In this document: piece by piece, positions 44,622 to 54,767 of the stretch
Numbering within the stretch: the first letter of the stretch is position 1
Layout of the letters: each line of letters begins with the position of its first letter
Assembly (NCBI RefSeq): GCF_024273235.1
Contig: NZ_JANBVH010000023.1
Coordinates: 1-64,000, forward strand
Reading direction: 5' to 3'
Source: Sphingomonas faeni
GTDB taxonomy: Bacteria; Pseudomonadota; Alphaproteobacteria; Sphingomonadales; Sphingomonadaceae
DNA length: 64,000 bases
Position numbers and translations under genes: made by a program
The notes under the pieces: generated by a model
What the model was told of the DNA's origin: nothing
What the model saw: the letters and a program-made list of their open reading frames with translations, nothing else
Databases searched by the model: none

Positions 44622-44664
44622 GAACTACTCGCATTAGCGTTGACAGTGCGAACGACTCTCAATA
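44618..44664 (+). promoter_or_regulatory. Two Fur-box-like sites before the siderophore receptor
   Basis: TTGAGAACTACTCGCATTA (44618-44636) and TGCGAACGACTCTCAATA (44647-44664) both resemble the palindromic Fur consensus GAGAATNATTCTC, about 11 bases apart. They lie 33-79 bases before ATG 44697 of the receptor, where iron-bound Fur would block transcription. Match is by eye. Confidence 0.6.
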
Positions 44665-44696
44665 GCGAACCCCTCAAGAACAAAGGGGTTTTGTCC

Positions 44697-47183
44697 ATGT
44701 CGCTATCTTCGCCGCGCGCATCGTTGCCGCGTTCGTCCTCCGTGCCCGCGTTTCTTGCCCTGTCGTGCGTCGGCGCGTTCGCCACGGCGCCGGCCTATGC
44801 CGCTGAGACGGACAAGGCCCCGGCCCCGCTCACGGACGAGCAGCAACGCGATGAAATCCTGGTCAACGGTCAGCGCGAGCGCGATTCCGGCCCCAAGCAG
44901 GTCGCGCCGCTGGTGAACACGCCGCGTTCGGTGATTGTGCTGCCAAAGGAAGTGATCGAACAGACCGGATCGAACAGCCTCGCCGACGCGCTGCGCACCG
45001 TGCCCGGCATCACCTTCGGCGCCGCCGAGGGCGGCAATCCGATCGGCGACCGCCCCTTCATCCGCGGCTTCGACAGCCAGGGCAGCATCTTCGTCGACGG
45101 CGTCCGCGATCTCGCCTCGCAGACGCGCGAAGTGTTCGCGGTGGACTCGGTCCAGATCGTCCGCGGCTCGGATTCGACGCTCGGCGGACGCGGTTCGGCG
45201 GGCGGCACGATCAACATCCTGTCGCGCCTGCCGCAGCTCGAGAATTTCGGATCGGCGAGCGCCAGCTACGGCGAGGCCGACTACAAGCGCGTCACCGGCG
45301 ACGTGAACCTCAAGGTCTCGGACACCGCCGCGTTCCGGATCGAGGGCATGTGGCACGACCAGGACGTCGCCGGCCGCGATGCGATCTGGCAGAAGCGCTG
45401 GGGCATCGCACCGTCGTTCGCGGTCGGGCTCGGCACGCCGACCCGGCTGACCGCGAGCTTCTATCATATGGAAAGCTCGGAACTGCCCGACAGCGGCATC
45501 CCGTATCTCTACACGATCGCCAATCATCCCGGCACCGGCAACGTCACGACCCAGCCCGCGCTCGGCACCGTGACGACGGCGGGCGGCCAGACCGGCTACG
45601 TCTCGCGCAAGAACTTCTACGGGCTTGCGGCGCGCGACTTCCGCGATGCGACCACCAATCAGGCGACGCTCCGCGTCGAGCATGATTTCGGCGGCATCAC
45701 GCTGCGCAACACCGCGCGCTACACGCACAGCGACCAGAGCTACATCTTCACGCTGCCGGACGACAGCCAGGGCAATGTCTATGGCACCACCGCGGCCAAC
45801 ACCGGCGCGAACGTGACGACCGGCGGCTATGTCTGGACCCGCGGCAACACGCGCTACGGCTATAGCGAGAGCATCGTCGACCAGACCGACCTGTACGGCA
45901 AGTTCAACACCGGCGGGATCGAACACAGCTTCTCGCTCGGCACCGAAATCTCGTGGGAGAAGACGCGGCGCGGGACGTTCGTGTCGGCGAACGGATCGAC
46001 GATCTCGCCACGCTGCAATACCGCGACGATCGCGCGGTCCTATTGCACCAGCCTGTTCGATCCAGACCCGTATGCACCATGGGTCAATTACACGAGCGAC
46101 ACGTCGACCACCGCGACCCCGATCGTAAAGGGCGCGCCCTCGACCGAAACGCAGAACGACGCGAATACCAAGGCGGTCTACGCGTTCGATTCGATCACGC
46201 TGATGCCGTCGCTGATCCTGAACCTGGGCGCACGGTACGACCGGTTCGAGTCCACCATCACGCTGCCCGGCGCGACGCAGACCAAGGTCAAGCGCGTCGA
46301 CAATCTGTTCAACTGGCAGGCCGGACTCGTGTTCAAGCCGACGTCGGAGACCAGCCTGTATGCGAGCTATGCGACCGCCGCGACGCCGCCGAACAGCCTG
46401 CTCGGCGAGGGCCGCGAGGACAATGCGATCACCGCCGCCACGCTCGACCTGCTGAAGCCGCAAAAGACCAAGTCGTATGAGGTCGGCGCCAAGGCGAGCC
46501 TGTTCGGCGAGAGGCTCCAGCTCGGCGCGGCAGCGTTCCAGACCGAAATCTCCAACGCGCGCGTGCTTGACGACACCAACACCGCGTCGTTCATCGGCGA
46601 GACGCGGATCCGCGGCTTCGAGTTCAACGTCAGCGGCACGATCCTGCCCGGCTGGACCGTGTTCGGCGGGTTCACGCATCTCGATCCGAAGATTCTCGAC
46701 GGCGGCTTCACGACGCTGACCGCCGCCGCGATCACGACGACCGCTAACGGCGTCACCACGGTCGTTCAGCCAGCGCGGACGATCGGCGTCGTGTCGGTCA
46801 ACACCGGCAAGCAGGTCCCGCAGACCGCCAGGAACAGCTTTACCGCGACGACCAACGTCAATGTGACCAAGCGGCTCCAGATCGGCGGCACGGCCTTGTA
46901 CATGGACGAGCAGATCGGTGGCTATGCGGACAACCGCACCGCGACGCAGAACGCCGCGGGCGTGGTCACGGTCAATGCCGCGACCAAAACCCTGACACGC
47001 AGCATCCCCGATTACTGGCGCTTCGATGCGCGCGCGAGCTACAAGCTGACCGACAATATCGACCTCAGCGTCAACGCGCAGAACGTCACGAACAAGACCT
47101 ATTTCTCGCAGACCTATACCAGCCACTTTGCGTCCATCGCCGCCGGCCGTACGGTGTTCGGCACGGTAAACCTGCGTTTTTGA
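44697..47183 (+). CDS. TonB-dependent siderophore receptor (Fiu/PiuA-like)
   Basis: An 828-residue outer-membrane receptor. It has a signal peptide (SCVGAFATAPAYAAE), TonB box region DEILVNGQRERD, and plug motifs LADALRTVPGITFGAAEGGN and RPFIRGFDSQGSIFVDGVRD. A barrel follows and ends in FGTVNLRF with the C-terminal Phe signature. The sequence is close to the catecholate-siderophore receptors Fiu/PiuA. It leads an operon with a Sel1 gene and a PiuC dioxygenase gene, the usual fiu/piuC context, and is preceded by two Fur-like sites. The ligand is probably a catecholate ferric siderophore (inference). Confidence 0.94.
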   Translation: MSLSSPRASLPRSSSVPAFLALSCVGAFATAPAYAAETDKAPAPLTDEQQRDEILVNGQRERDSGPKQVAPLVNTPRSVIVLPKEVIEQTGSNSLADALRTVPGITFGAAEGGNPIGDRPFIRGFDSQGSIFVDGVRDLASQTREVFAVDSVQIVRGSDSTLGGRGSAGGTINILSRLPQLENFGSASASYGEADYKRVTGDVNLKVSDTAAFRIEGMWHDQDVAGRDAIWQKRWGIAPSFAVGLGTPTRLTASFYHMESSELPDSGIPYLYTIANHPGTGNVTTQPALGTVTTAGGQTGYVSRKNFYGLAARDFRDATTNQATLRVEHDFGGITLRNTARYTHSDQSYIFTLPDDSQGNVYGTTAANTGANVTTGGYVWTRGNTRYGYSESIVDQTDLYGKFNTGGIEHSFSLGTEISWEKTRRGTFVSANGSTISPRCNTATIARSYCTSLFDPDPYAPWVNYTSDTSTTATPIVKGAPSTETQNDANTKAVYAFDSITLMPSLILNLGARYDRFESTITLPGATQTKVKRVDNLFNWQAGLVFKPTSETSLYASYATAATPPNSLLGEGREDNAITAATLDLLKPQKTKSYEVGAKASLFGERLQLGAAAFQTEISNARVLDDTNTASFIGETRIRGFEFNVSGTILPGWTVFGGFTHLDPKILDGGFTTLTAAAITTTANGVTTVVQPARTIGVVSVNTGKQVPQTARNSFTATTNVNVTKRLQIGGTALYMDEQIGGYADNRTATQNAAGVVTVNAATKTLTRSIPDYWRFDARASYKLTDNIDLSVNAQNVTNKTYFSQTYTSHFASIAAGRTVFGTVNLRF

Positions 47184-47190
47184 GGATGGC

Positions 47191-47937
47191 ATGACGGCGA
47201 TCGATACCCTCACGCCCGACGCCATCGCCGCGCGCCTCTCCGGACGTCCGGAGGAGCGCGCGGCGTTCGTGCGCGAGGCGGCGGACGCGGGCGTGGCCGA
47301 GGCGCAGGCGGTGTACGGGCAGATGTTGCTCGACGGGGTTGGCGTCGTCGCCGACCGACAAGCAGCGCTCGGCTGGTTCATGAAGGCCGCGGCGCAGCAT
47401 CACGTGATGGCGCTCAACATGGTCGGGCGCTGCTACGATCTCGGCTGGGGTACGCGTGTCGACAAGGCGCGCGCGGCCGAATGCTACCGAATCGCGGCCG
47501 AGCGCGGGCTCGACTGGGCGATGTATAATTACGCAACGCTGCTCGCGCTGGGCGACGGTGTTGCCGAGGACAAGCCGGCTGCGCTGGCGCTGCTGGAGAA
47601 GGTCGCGGCGATGGACTCCGGGCTCGCCAGTGCGAAGGCGATCAATTTCGTCGGGAGTTTCGCGGAGGATGGCTGGGCCTGCGAGCGCGACGTGGCGCGC
47701 GCGGCGGCATGCTATGCGACCGCGGCGGAGGGCGGCGATTTTCGCGGCTGTTTCAATCACGCGCGCATGCTCGGCGCGGCGGGGGAGATCGAAATGGCGT
47801 TGGCGTGGCTGAAACAGGCGGGCGCACGTGGCAACGCGGCATTTCTGGCCAAGGCCGAAGCATGGCTGGCGGCGAGCGATATCCCGGCGTTCCGGACGTC
47901 CGGCGTGGCGGCATTGCGCGAGGGGGCGGCATGCTGA
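47191..47937 (+). CDS. Sel1-like repeat protein
   Basis: A 248-residue soluble protein of helical Sel1/TPR-like repeats: [40 protein letters not shown] and [18 protein letters not shown] are successive units with the G.G...D pattern. Such proteins mediate protein contacts. It sits seven bases after the receptor stop and overlaps the next ATG, so it belongs to the piuC-type iron operon. Confidence 0.9.
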   Translation: MTAIDTLTPDAIAARLSGRPEERAAFVREAADAGVAEAQAVYGQMLLDGVGVVADRQAALGWFMKAAAQHHVMALNMVGRCYDLGWGTRVDKARAAECYRIAAERGLDWAMYNYATLLALGDGVAEDKPAALALLEKVAAMDSGLASAKAINFVGSFAEDGWACERDVARAAACYATAAEGGDFRGCFNHARMLGAAGEIEMALAWLKQAGARGNAAFLAKAEAWLAASDIPAFRTSGVAALREGAAC

Positions 47938-48614
47938 TCGCCATCCCCGACGTGCTCGATCCGGCCGAGGTCACACGCGTCCGAGCGCTGATCGATGCGG
48001 CCGAGTGGATCGACGGCAATGCGACCTCCGGCCAGCAATCCGCACTCGCCAAGCGCAACGAGCAATTGCCCGAGGACTCGGCTGCCGCGCGCGAGGCCGG
48101 AGGGATCATCCTCGACGCGCTCGGCCGCTCCGCGCTGTTCGTCGCCGCCGCGCTGCCGCTGAAAGTGTTTCCGCCGCTGTTCAACCGCTATGCCGGCGGG
48201 CAGGATTTCGGGCTGCACGTCGACACCGCCATCCGGATCAAGCGCGGCTCCGACTTCCGCATCCGCAGCGACCTGTCGGCGACGCTCTTCCTCGCCGATC
48301 CCGAAACCTATGACGGCGGCGAACTCGTGATCGAGGATCAGTTCGGCCCGCAGTCGGTCAAGCTGCCCGCCGGCCATATGGTGGTGTATCCCGCCTCCAG
48401 CCTGCACCGCGTCGCGCCGGTGACGCGCGGCGTGCGCGTCGCGTCGTTCTTCTGGCTGCAGTCGATGGTCCGCGACGACGGTGCGCGACGGATCCTGTTC
48501 GACCTCGACCAGGGTGTGCAGGCGGTCGCCGCCGCGCAAGGGCAGGGCGATCCGGCAACAGTACGGCTGACGGGGGTGTACCACAATCTGCTGCGCCGCT
48601 GGGCGGATGCGTGA
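47931..48614 (+). CDS. PiuC-type Fe(II)/2-oxoglutarate-dependent dioxygenase
   Basis: A 227-residue PKHD-type hydroxylase (PiuC/YbiX family). The facial triad is His96 and Asp98 in LHVDT with His159 in SLHRVAPV; Arg169 would bind 2-oxoglutarate. It is found next to Fiu/PiuA-type receptors and presumed to act on the siderophore or receptor. ATG 47931 overlaps the Sel1 stop by seven bases. A palindromic repeat follows. Confidence 0.93.
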   Translation: MLIAIPDVLDPAEVTRVRALIDAAEWIDGNATSGQQSALAKRNEQLPEDSAAAREAGGIILDALGRSALFVAAALPLKVFPPLFNRYAGGQDFGLHVDTAIRIKRGSDFRIRSDLSATLFLADPETYDGGELVIEDQFGPQSVKLPAGHMVVYPASSLHRVAPVTRGVRVASFFWLQSMVRDDGARRILFDLDQGVQAVAAAQGQGDPATVRLTGVYHNLLRRWADA

Positions 48615-48621
48615 CCTTCTG

Positions 48622-48732
48622 CTCCCCTCCCTGGAAGGGAGGGGCAGGGGGTGGGTGGGTTTCCGCATACCCAGTCGGTGTGACTCAAGTCGGCCGACCC
48701 ACCCCCACCCCCTCCCTTCCAGGGAGGGGAGC
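48622..48732. repeat. Inverted repeat in the iron operon
   Basis: CTCCCCTCCCTGGAAGGGAGGGGC and its inverse CCCCTCCCTTCCAGGGAGGGGAG enclose GGTGGGTGGG/CCCACCCCCACC. It separates piuC-type and PepSY genes. A near copy is at 22909-23020. Confidence 0.75.
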
Positions 48733-48801
48733 ATGTCGCGCGCTGTCTCCCGTGTGGACTTGCACCGCCCCCCCATGCCACGCTCCCCGTACAGGGAGTA
48801 G

Positions 48802-49914
48802 ATGATGAGCAAGCTGGCGATGCGACGGGCGTGGTTTCAGGTCCACAAGTGGATCGGGCTGATCCTGGCGATCCTGATCATTCCGCTGTCGCTCAGCGGC
48901 GCGGCGTTGGTGTGGCACGGTGCGCTCGACCGGATCGTCGATCCCAGTCGCTATGCCGTGTCGGGAACGACGGTGCTTAGCCCGGACGCCTATGTCGCGG
49001 CAGCGACGGCCCGGCTCACGCACGGCGAACGGATCGCGCAGCTTACGATGCCCGAGGATGGGGGGCCGGTCGTGATCGCCGCCGCTGCTGCCGGGAGCGC
49101 GCCCAAGCGGCCCGGTCCGCCGCAGCGCACCATGGTATATCTCGATCCGCCGACCGCGCGCGTGCTGGAGGTGTCGCCGTCGAACGGCGGGCTCGTCCGG
49201 TTCCTGCACGTCCTGCACGGGAGCCTGCAACTGCCCGGGGTCGGGCGCTCGATCGTCGGCTGGATCGGCGTGGCGATGATGGTGTCGTGCTTTACCGGGC
49301 TGTGGCTGTGGTGGCCGACGATCGGCAAATGGACGCGCGGGCTGCGGTATCGGCGGCATCGTGATGTCGATACCAACCTGCATCACCTGTTCGGCTTCTG
49401 GATCGCGCTGCCGCTGTTCGTGCTGTCGCTGACCGGGGCGTGGATCTCGTTTCCGCAATTCTTCGGGAAGATCACGGGGGAGGCCTCGCGGGCGAGGGGC
49501 GGTCCCGATCGCGGGGCGATGATGCGTGCGAAGCCATTGGCAAAGCCGGCTCAGCCGCTCGACGTGGCGATCGGCAAGGCGCGGGCGCTGGCGGGTGGCG
49601 CACCGTTGCGGAGTGTCGCGTGGCCGACCGACCTCAGCGCCGACTGGACCGTGACGTTCGCGCGCGGCGGGACGCCGGTGGGAGTGAAGATCGCCGACGA
49701 TACCGGTGGCGCGACCGCGGCGCCGGCGCGGCCTCAGGGCGGCGTGGCGCGGTGGATGCGGCGGATCCACGACGGCACCGACATGGGTGGGTTGTGGCAG
49801 TTCGTGATTTTCCTCGGTGGGATATTGCCGGCGGTGCTGGCGGTGACCGGGGTGATCATGTGGTGGCGTGCGCGTGGCTGGAAGGCGGAGCTGGCAGCAC
49901 GACGCGCGGCGTAA
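48802..49914 (+). CDS. PepSY-associated membrane protein
   Basis: A 370-residue inner-membrane protein of the PepSY_TM family with about four helices (WIGLILAILIIPLSLSGAAL near the start, FVIFLGGILPAVLAVTGVIM near the end) and periplasmic segments. LHVLHGSLQLPGVGRSIVGW and HHLFGFWIALPLFVLSLTGA are family motifs with conserved His, which in related ferric reductases bind haem. In iron-uptake operons these proteins are thought to reduce imported ferric siderophores. ATG 48802; a second ATG at 48805 is equally possible. Confidence 0.88.
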   Translation: MMSKLAMRRAWFQVHKWIGLILAILIIPLSLSGAALVWHGALDRIVDPSRYAVSGTTVLSPDAYVAAATARLTHGERIAQLTMPEDGGPVVIAAAAAGSAPKRPGPPQRTMVYLDPPTARVLEVSPSNGGLVRFLHVLHGSLQLPGVGRSIVGWIGVAMMVSCFTGLWLWWPTIGKWTRGLRYRRHRDVDTNLHHLFGFWIALPLFVLSLTGAWISFPQFFGKITGEASRARGGPDRGAMMRAKPLAKPAQPLDVAIGKARALAGGAPLRSVAWPTDLSADWTVTFARGGTPVGVKIADDTGGATAAPARPQGGVARWMRRIHDGTDMGGLWQFVIFLGGILPAVLAVTGVIMWWRARGWKAELAARRAA

Positions 49915-49916
49915 GC

Positions 49917-50060
49917 TTTCCCTCTCCCCGCCGGGGAGAGGGAAGGAGGAGCCTCTTGCCGACGGGAGGGTGAGGGCACGTGCTTTGGCTGGCGTGCCCT
50001 CACCCTCCCACGCGCAAGCGCGCGCGGGCCCCTCCCTCTCCCCTGAAGGGAGAGGGTTAA
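49917..50060. repeat. CCCTCTCCCC-type inverted repeat between convergent genes
   Basis: CCCTCTCCCCGCCGGGGAGAGGG and CCCTCTCCCCTGAAGGGAGAGGG lie at the two ends with GGGAGGGTGAGGGCACG/CGTGCCCTCACCCTCCC between. It separates the PepSY gene from the end of the convergent NAD-GDH gene, a likely bidirectional terminator. Confidence 0.7.
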
Positions 50061-50063
50061 GCG

Positions 50064-53000
50064 TTACCGCCCCAGCAGCACGCGCGCTTGGCCGGCGATT
50101 TGCGCCAGCATCGCCGCGTTCGGAACCGCCGCATGCCGCGCGCGGTCGATGACTGCCTTGAACTGCGCGACGCGGGTGGCGTTCGCGAGCAGCCAGGCCT
50201 CCACCGCACCCTGCGGATCCTGCGCCCCGCGGCGCGCCAGGAACTCCAGCCGCAACTGCTGGAAATCGCGCGCGAGACCGGCGATCAGCAGGCGCTCCCA
50301 CGGATCGGTCGGGCTGATCCGCGCAGCGTTCGCCTGCGCCCAATCGAGCCCCAGCGCCTGCCCGAGATGCGTGAACGCACGCGTAAGGACCGCCTCGTCG
50401 AGCGCCATCCGCTCGCCGAGATCGGCCAACCCGACCGCGCCGTCCATTTCGAACAGGCGGACGACCTTGCGGACCAGGTCACCCGGCGCACCGACCGCTT
50501 CGAGCTGGCCCGCGATGCGGCTGCTCTGTGCGCTCGCCTCTTCGAGCAACAGCGCCGCCGTCTGGCTGTCGAGCTGCGTGATGCCCTTCGCCAGCCGCGC
50601 GAGCACGTCGCCCGGTGCGGTTCCCGGCGCCGACACGCGCAACAGGTCGGCGATCTGCGAGCGGGTCGCGACCGCCACCTCGTCGAACAGCGCGATCCGT
50701 GCCGCCTCGGGCATTACCGCGGTCTCGATCTCCGCCCATAGTGCCGGCAGGTCGAACAGGCGCTCGGCGACGACGAACATCGCCGCAATATCGCCCATCG
50801 CCGCACCTTCCTCTTCCGCCAGCTCGAACGGGTAGAGGATGCCCAGTCGGTTGACGATCCGGTTGGCGAGCTTGGTCGCGACGATCTCGGGCCGCAGCCG
50901 GTGCTCGTCGATCGCCGTCGCAAAGCGCTCACGCATCGCTGCGGGGAAGGCGGCGTGGAGGTCGGGCTTGAGCGCGTCGTCCTTGGCGATGTCGCCATGT
51001 TCGATCGCATCCTGCAACCCGAGCTTGGCGGTTGCCAGCAGCACGGCGAGTTCGGGGCGCGTGAGCCCCAGCCCGTCCTGACCGCGACGGAGCAGGATGT
51101 CGTTCGACGCCAGCCCCTCGACCGCCCGATCGAGCCGCCCGGCGCCCTCGAAGATCTCGATCACGCGGACATAGCTCGGCACCGCAACCGCGCCATCGGC
51201 TTCGGCGATCGACAGCGCCAGCGTCTGGAGCCGGTTGTCCTCCAGCACCAGGTGCGCGACGTCGTCGGTCATGCTGGCGAGCAGCGTGTTGCGGTCCTCA
51301 TAGTCGAGCCGCCCCTCGATCATCTCGCGGTTGAGCGCGATCTTGATGTTGACCTCGTTATCCGAACAGTCGACGCCTGCCGAATTGTCGATGAAGTCGG
51401 TGTTGATCCGCCCGCCACGCGCGGAGAACGCGATGCGTGCGGCCTGCGTGACGCCCAGGTTCGCGCCTTCGCCGATCGCGATCACGCGCAAATCCTCGGC
51501 ATTGACGCGCAGGCGGTCGTTGGCCGGATCGCCGACCGCGACGTTCGCCTCGGACGCCGCCTTCACATAGGTGCCGATGCCGCCGAACCAGAGCAGGTCG
51601 GCGGGCGCCTTGAGGATCGCCGAGATCAGCGCGCCGGGCTCCATCTCGCTCGCCGTCACGCCGAGCGCGGCCTGCACCTCGGGCGACAGCTTCACGACCT
51701 TGTCGGTGCGCGCGAACACGCCGCCGCCCTTCGAGATCAGGCTGGCGTCGTAATCCGCCCAGCTCGACCGCGGGAGTGCGAACATCCGGTTGCGCTCCTC
51801 CCAGCTGGTCGCGGGATCAGGATCGGGATCGAGGAAGATATGGCGATGATCGAATGCCGCGATGACCTTCAGCGTCTTCGACAGCAACATGCCGTTGCCG
51901 AACACGTCGCCCGACATGTCGCCGCAGCCGACCACGGTGATGCTCTCGCTCTGCACGTCGAGCCCGCGCTCGGCGAAGTGCCGCTGGACGCTGAGCCACG
52001 CGCCCTTGGCGGTGATCCCCATCGCCTTGTGATCGTACCCGACCGACCCACCGGAGGCGAACGCGTCGCCCAGCCAATAGCCGCGTTCGAGCGCGAGCGC
52101 GTTGGCCACGTCGCTGAAGGTCGCGGTGCCCTTGTCGGCGGCGACCACGAAATACGGGTCCTCGCCGTCGAGGATCGTCACGCCGTCCGGGTGCACGACC
52201 TTGCCCTCGACGATGTTGTCGGTGATCGACAGCAAAGTGCGGATGAAGATCCGATAGCTTTCGGTGCCCTCGGCCAGCCATGCGTCGCGGTTCGAGGGGG
52301 CAGGGAGTTGCTTCGGATAGAATCCGCCCTTCGCACCGGTCGGGACGATCACCGCGTTCTTGACGCGCTGCGCCTTCATCAGCCCGAGGATCTCGGTGCG
52401 GAAATCGTCGCGACGGTCGGACCAGCGCAGGCCGCCACGTGCGACCGGGCCGGCGCGAAGGTGGATGCCCTCGACGCGAGGCGAATAGACCCACACTTCG
52501 CGCCACGGCACGGGGGCGGGGAGGCCGGGAATCAGGTGGCTGTCGAGCTTGAACGCGAGCGCTTCCGACGCGGCGGGCGTGAATGCGTTGGTGCGCAGCG
52601 TCGCCGCAATCAGGTTGCGATAGGCACGCAGGATACGATCGTCGTCGATCGCCGTGACCGCATCGAGCCCGGCCTCGATCGCCTGGTCCGCCTCGATCGC
52701 ATTGCCGGGATGTTCTGGATGATGAACCGCGGTGAAACGCGCGATCAGGGCCGCGGCGACCTTCGGCGCACGTCGCAGCGCGTCGACCACGGTGGTCAGC
52801 CCGTACGGCAGCCCCGCCTGGCGCAGATACCGGAACCACGCGCGGAACAGCACGATGGCTTCGGGACGCATGCCGAGTTCGACGATCAGCCGGTTGAACG
52901 CGTCGTTCTCGGCCGCGCCTTCCAGCACCGCCGCGATCGCGCCTTCCAGGATGCTCGCGTCGCTCTGCTGCGCGGCGGCGTTCGCCTCCAGCACGAAATC

Positions 53001-54680
53001 ATGCACGAACGGCACGCTGTCGTCGCGCAACCGCGTCGGCAATTCGCCGATCACGCGGAAGCCGAAATTCTCCAGCACCGGGACGGCGTCGGACAGCGGC
53101 AACGCGCCGCCGAGCTTGTAGATCTTCAGCTGCGGATCGGCACCGGCTTCACCCGGAACCAGGCGTACGCCGCGTGCATCCGGGTCGGTCAGCGCGGCGA
53201 TCCGCTGGATATCCTCGGCGGCCTCGGCAGGCGTGCTGAGGTTGCGGTAATTCTGCGGGAACGCGGCCGCCCATTTCAGTGCAAGCCGTGCGGCGCGTGG
53301 TGGCGGCAACGTCTCGATCAAGGCCGCCTCGACGTCGGACACCCAGCCGCGCACCATCCGCTGCAACCGCAGCGCGAGCGGCGCGGCGTCGGGCATCCGG
53401 CCCTCACCGCGCAGATCGAGCGTGTAGCGGATCATCGCGACCTCGCCGTCCTCCAGCGCGATCGACCAGTTCAGGATGCTCGCATTCGCTGCCTCCGCCA
53501 GCATGTCGCCGATCGCGACGCGGCGGCTGGTGGTGACGTCGTCGCGCGGCAGCCAGACGAAGCCGAACAGGTGACGACCGAGCGCCGATTGGACCAGGAC
53601 GAGCGCGGGCCGCGGCCGATCCGCCAGGCTCATCGCGGTCAGCGCGAGGTCCTCCAGCGCATCGGGCGCGAACGCGATCACCAGGTCGTGCGGCAGCGCG
53701 GTGAACGCATGCGTCAGCGCCTTGCCCGCATGACCGCGCGGATCGAACCCGAACTTGGCTTTCATCGCGGCCAGGCGCGTGCGCAATACCGGCACGTCGC
53801 GCGGCATCGCGGCCAGCGCGGCGCTGGTCCACAACCCGCTGTAGATCGACAGGCCGGCAACCGTCGCGCCCTCCATCACCGGCACGACGACGAGGTCGAG
53901 CGGCACGGCGCGGTGCACCGTCGAGATCAAATTCGACTTCAGCAACAGCGGCGCGTCGTTGCCCGCCTCGAACCACTCGATCGCCAGCGCACGCGAGGCG
54001 GCGGCGAGGATCGGCACGCGGTGTTCGTTTCGCGCGATGCCCAGCGCTGCGCCGCTGCTGCCGTCGCGATGCCAGACCTGATGGCCGAGCAGCGTCAGAT
54101 GCCCGTCGAGGAACCACTGCAGCAACGCCGCGCCTTCGCCCTCGGGCAGCTTGGCGATATCGTCGTCGAGCGCGGCCTGCATGGCGCGCCAGTCGGTCAC
54201 CGCCGCACGGACGTCGGCCAATACGGCCGTGAGGTCCTCGATCAGCCCGCGACGGTCGCGCGCGTCGGCGCGCTCCATCTCGAGATAGATCATCGATTCG
54301 GGGCGGCCCGCGCCCTGGCCGTCCGCGTCGATCGCGTGCAGCGTGCCATCGGGCGTCCGCGTGGTGCGGACGACGGGGTGGATGATGCGATCGACCGCGA
54401 TATCCTGCGCGCCGATCGCCGCTGCGATCGAATCGACCAGGAACGGCATGTCGTCGTTGACGATCGCGAGCCGCATGCGCCGCCGCGTGTCGTCGGCGCT
54501 GATCGGCTCGATCGCGATCGCCGGCGCACCGTCGTCGCGGTGCGCGGCGGTCGCGGCCACGAACGCCGCGGCCTGCGCGACCTCGCTCGCACCGAAGTCC
54601 TTGAGTTCGCCCGGAAGGGCCCGTTCGGTCAACCGGCCCGCAAGGGTTTCGGTGAGCGTTTTCAACGATTGGTTCGCCAT
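50064..54680 (-). CDS. NAD-specific glutamate dehydrogenase, large (180 kDa) class
   Basis: A 1538-residue cytosolic enzyme converting glutamate to 2-oxoglutarate, of the L_180 class typical of proteobacteria. The N-terminal ~600 residues are the regulatory domains (ALPHDLVIAF, LRGEGRMPDA). The catalytic part from about 745 begins GGLRWSDRRDDFRTEILGLM, then KAQRVKNAVIVPTGAKGGF with the active-site lysine. VVGCGDMSGDVFGNGML and a C-terminal helical domain complete it. These enzymes work in amino-acid catabolism. It lies 87 bases after the PAS gene. Confidence 0.97.
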   Translation of the reverse strand: MANQSLKTLTETLAGRLTERALPGELKDFGASEVAQAAAFVAATAAHRDDGAPAIAIEPISADDTRRRMRLAIVNDDMPFLVDSIAAAIGAQDIAVDRIIHPVVRTTRTPDGTLHAIDADGQGAGRPESMIYLEMERADARDRRGLIEDLTAVLADVRAAVTDWRAMQAALDDDIAKLPEGEGAALLQWFLDGHLTLLGHQVWHRDGSSGAALGIARNEHRVPILAAASRALAIEWFEAGNDAPLLLKSNLISTVHRAVPLDLVVVPVMEGATVAGLSIYSGLWTSAALAAMPRDVPVLRTRLAAMKAKFGFDPRGHAGKALTHAFTALPHDLVIAFAPDALEDLALTAMSLADRPRPALVLVQSALGRHLFGFVWLPRDDVTTSRRVAIGDMLAEAANASILNWSIALEDGEVAMIRYTLDLRGEGRMPDAAPLALRLQRMVRGWVSDVEAALIETLPPPRAARLALKWAAAFPQNYRNLSTPAEAAEDIQRIAALTDPDARGVRLVPGEAGADPQLKIYKLGGALPLSDAVPVLENFGFRVIGELPTRLRDDSVPFVHDFVLEANAAAQQSDASILEGAIAAVLEGAAENDAFNRLIVELGMRPEAIVLFRAWFRYLRQAGLPYGLTTVVDALRRAPKVAAALIARFTAVHHPEHPGNAIEADQAIEAGLDAVTAIDDDRILRAYRNLIAATLRTNAFTPAASEALAFKLDSHLIPGLPAPVPWREVWVYSPRVEGIHLRAGPVARGGLRWSDRRDDFRTEILGLMKAQRVKNAVIVPTGAKGGFYPKQLPAPSNRDAWLAEGTESYRIFIRTLLSITDNIVEGKVVHPDGVTILDGEDPYFVVAADKGTATFSDVANALALERGYWLGDAFASGGSVGYDHKAMGITAKGAWLSVQRHFAERGLDVQSESITVVGCGDMSGDVFGNGMLLSKTLKVIAAFDHRHIFLDPDPDPATSWEERNRMFALPRSSWADYDASLISKGGGVFARTDKVVKLSPEVQAALGVTASEMEPGALISAILKAPADLLWFGGIGTYVKAASEANVAVGDPANDRLRVNAEDLRVIAIGEGANLGVTQAARIAFSARGGRINTDFIDNSAGVDCSDNEVNIKIALNREMIEGRLDYEDRNTLLASMTDDVAHLVLEDNRLQTLALSIAEADGAVAVPSYVRVIEIFEGAGRLDRAVEGLASNDILLRRGQDGLGLTRPELAVLLATAKLGLQDAIEHGDIAKDDALKPDLHAAFPAAMRERFATAIDEHRLRPEIVATKLANRIVNRLGILYPFELAEEEGAAMGDIAAMFVVAERLFDLPALWAEIETAVMPEAARIALFDEVAVATRSQIADLLRVSAPGTAPGDVLARLAKGITQLDSQTAALLLEEASAQSSRIAGQLEAVGAPGDLVRKVVRLFEMDGAVGLADLGERMALDEAVLTRAFTHLGQALGLDWAQANAARISPTDPWERLLIAGLARDFQQLRLEFLARRGAQDPQGAVEAWLLANATRVAQFKAVIDRARHAAVPNAAMLAQIAGQARVLLGR

Positions 54681-54767
54681 AGGTCCGGGCCTATGCGCCC
54701 GCTATTCGCCTATCTCAAGGCTTGTGGCAGGTGCGAAGGGATATGCTGCGCCGCACCTAAGCCTCGC

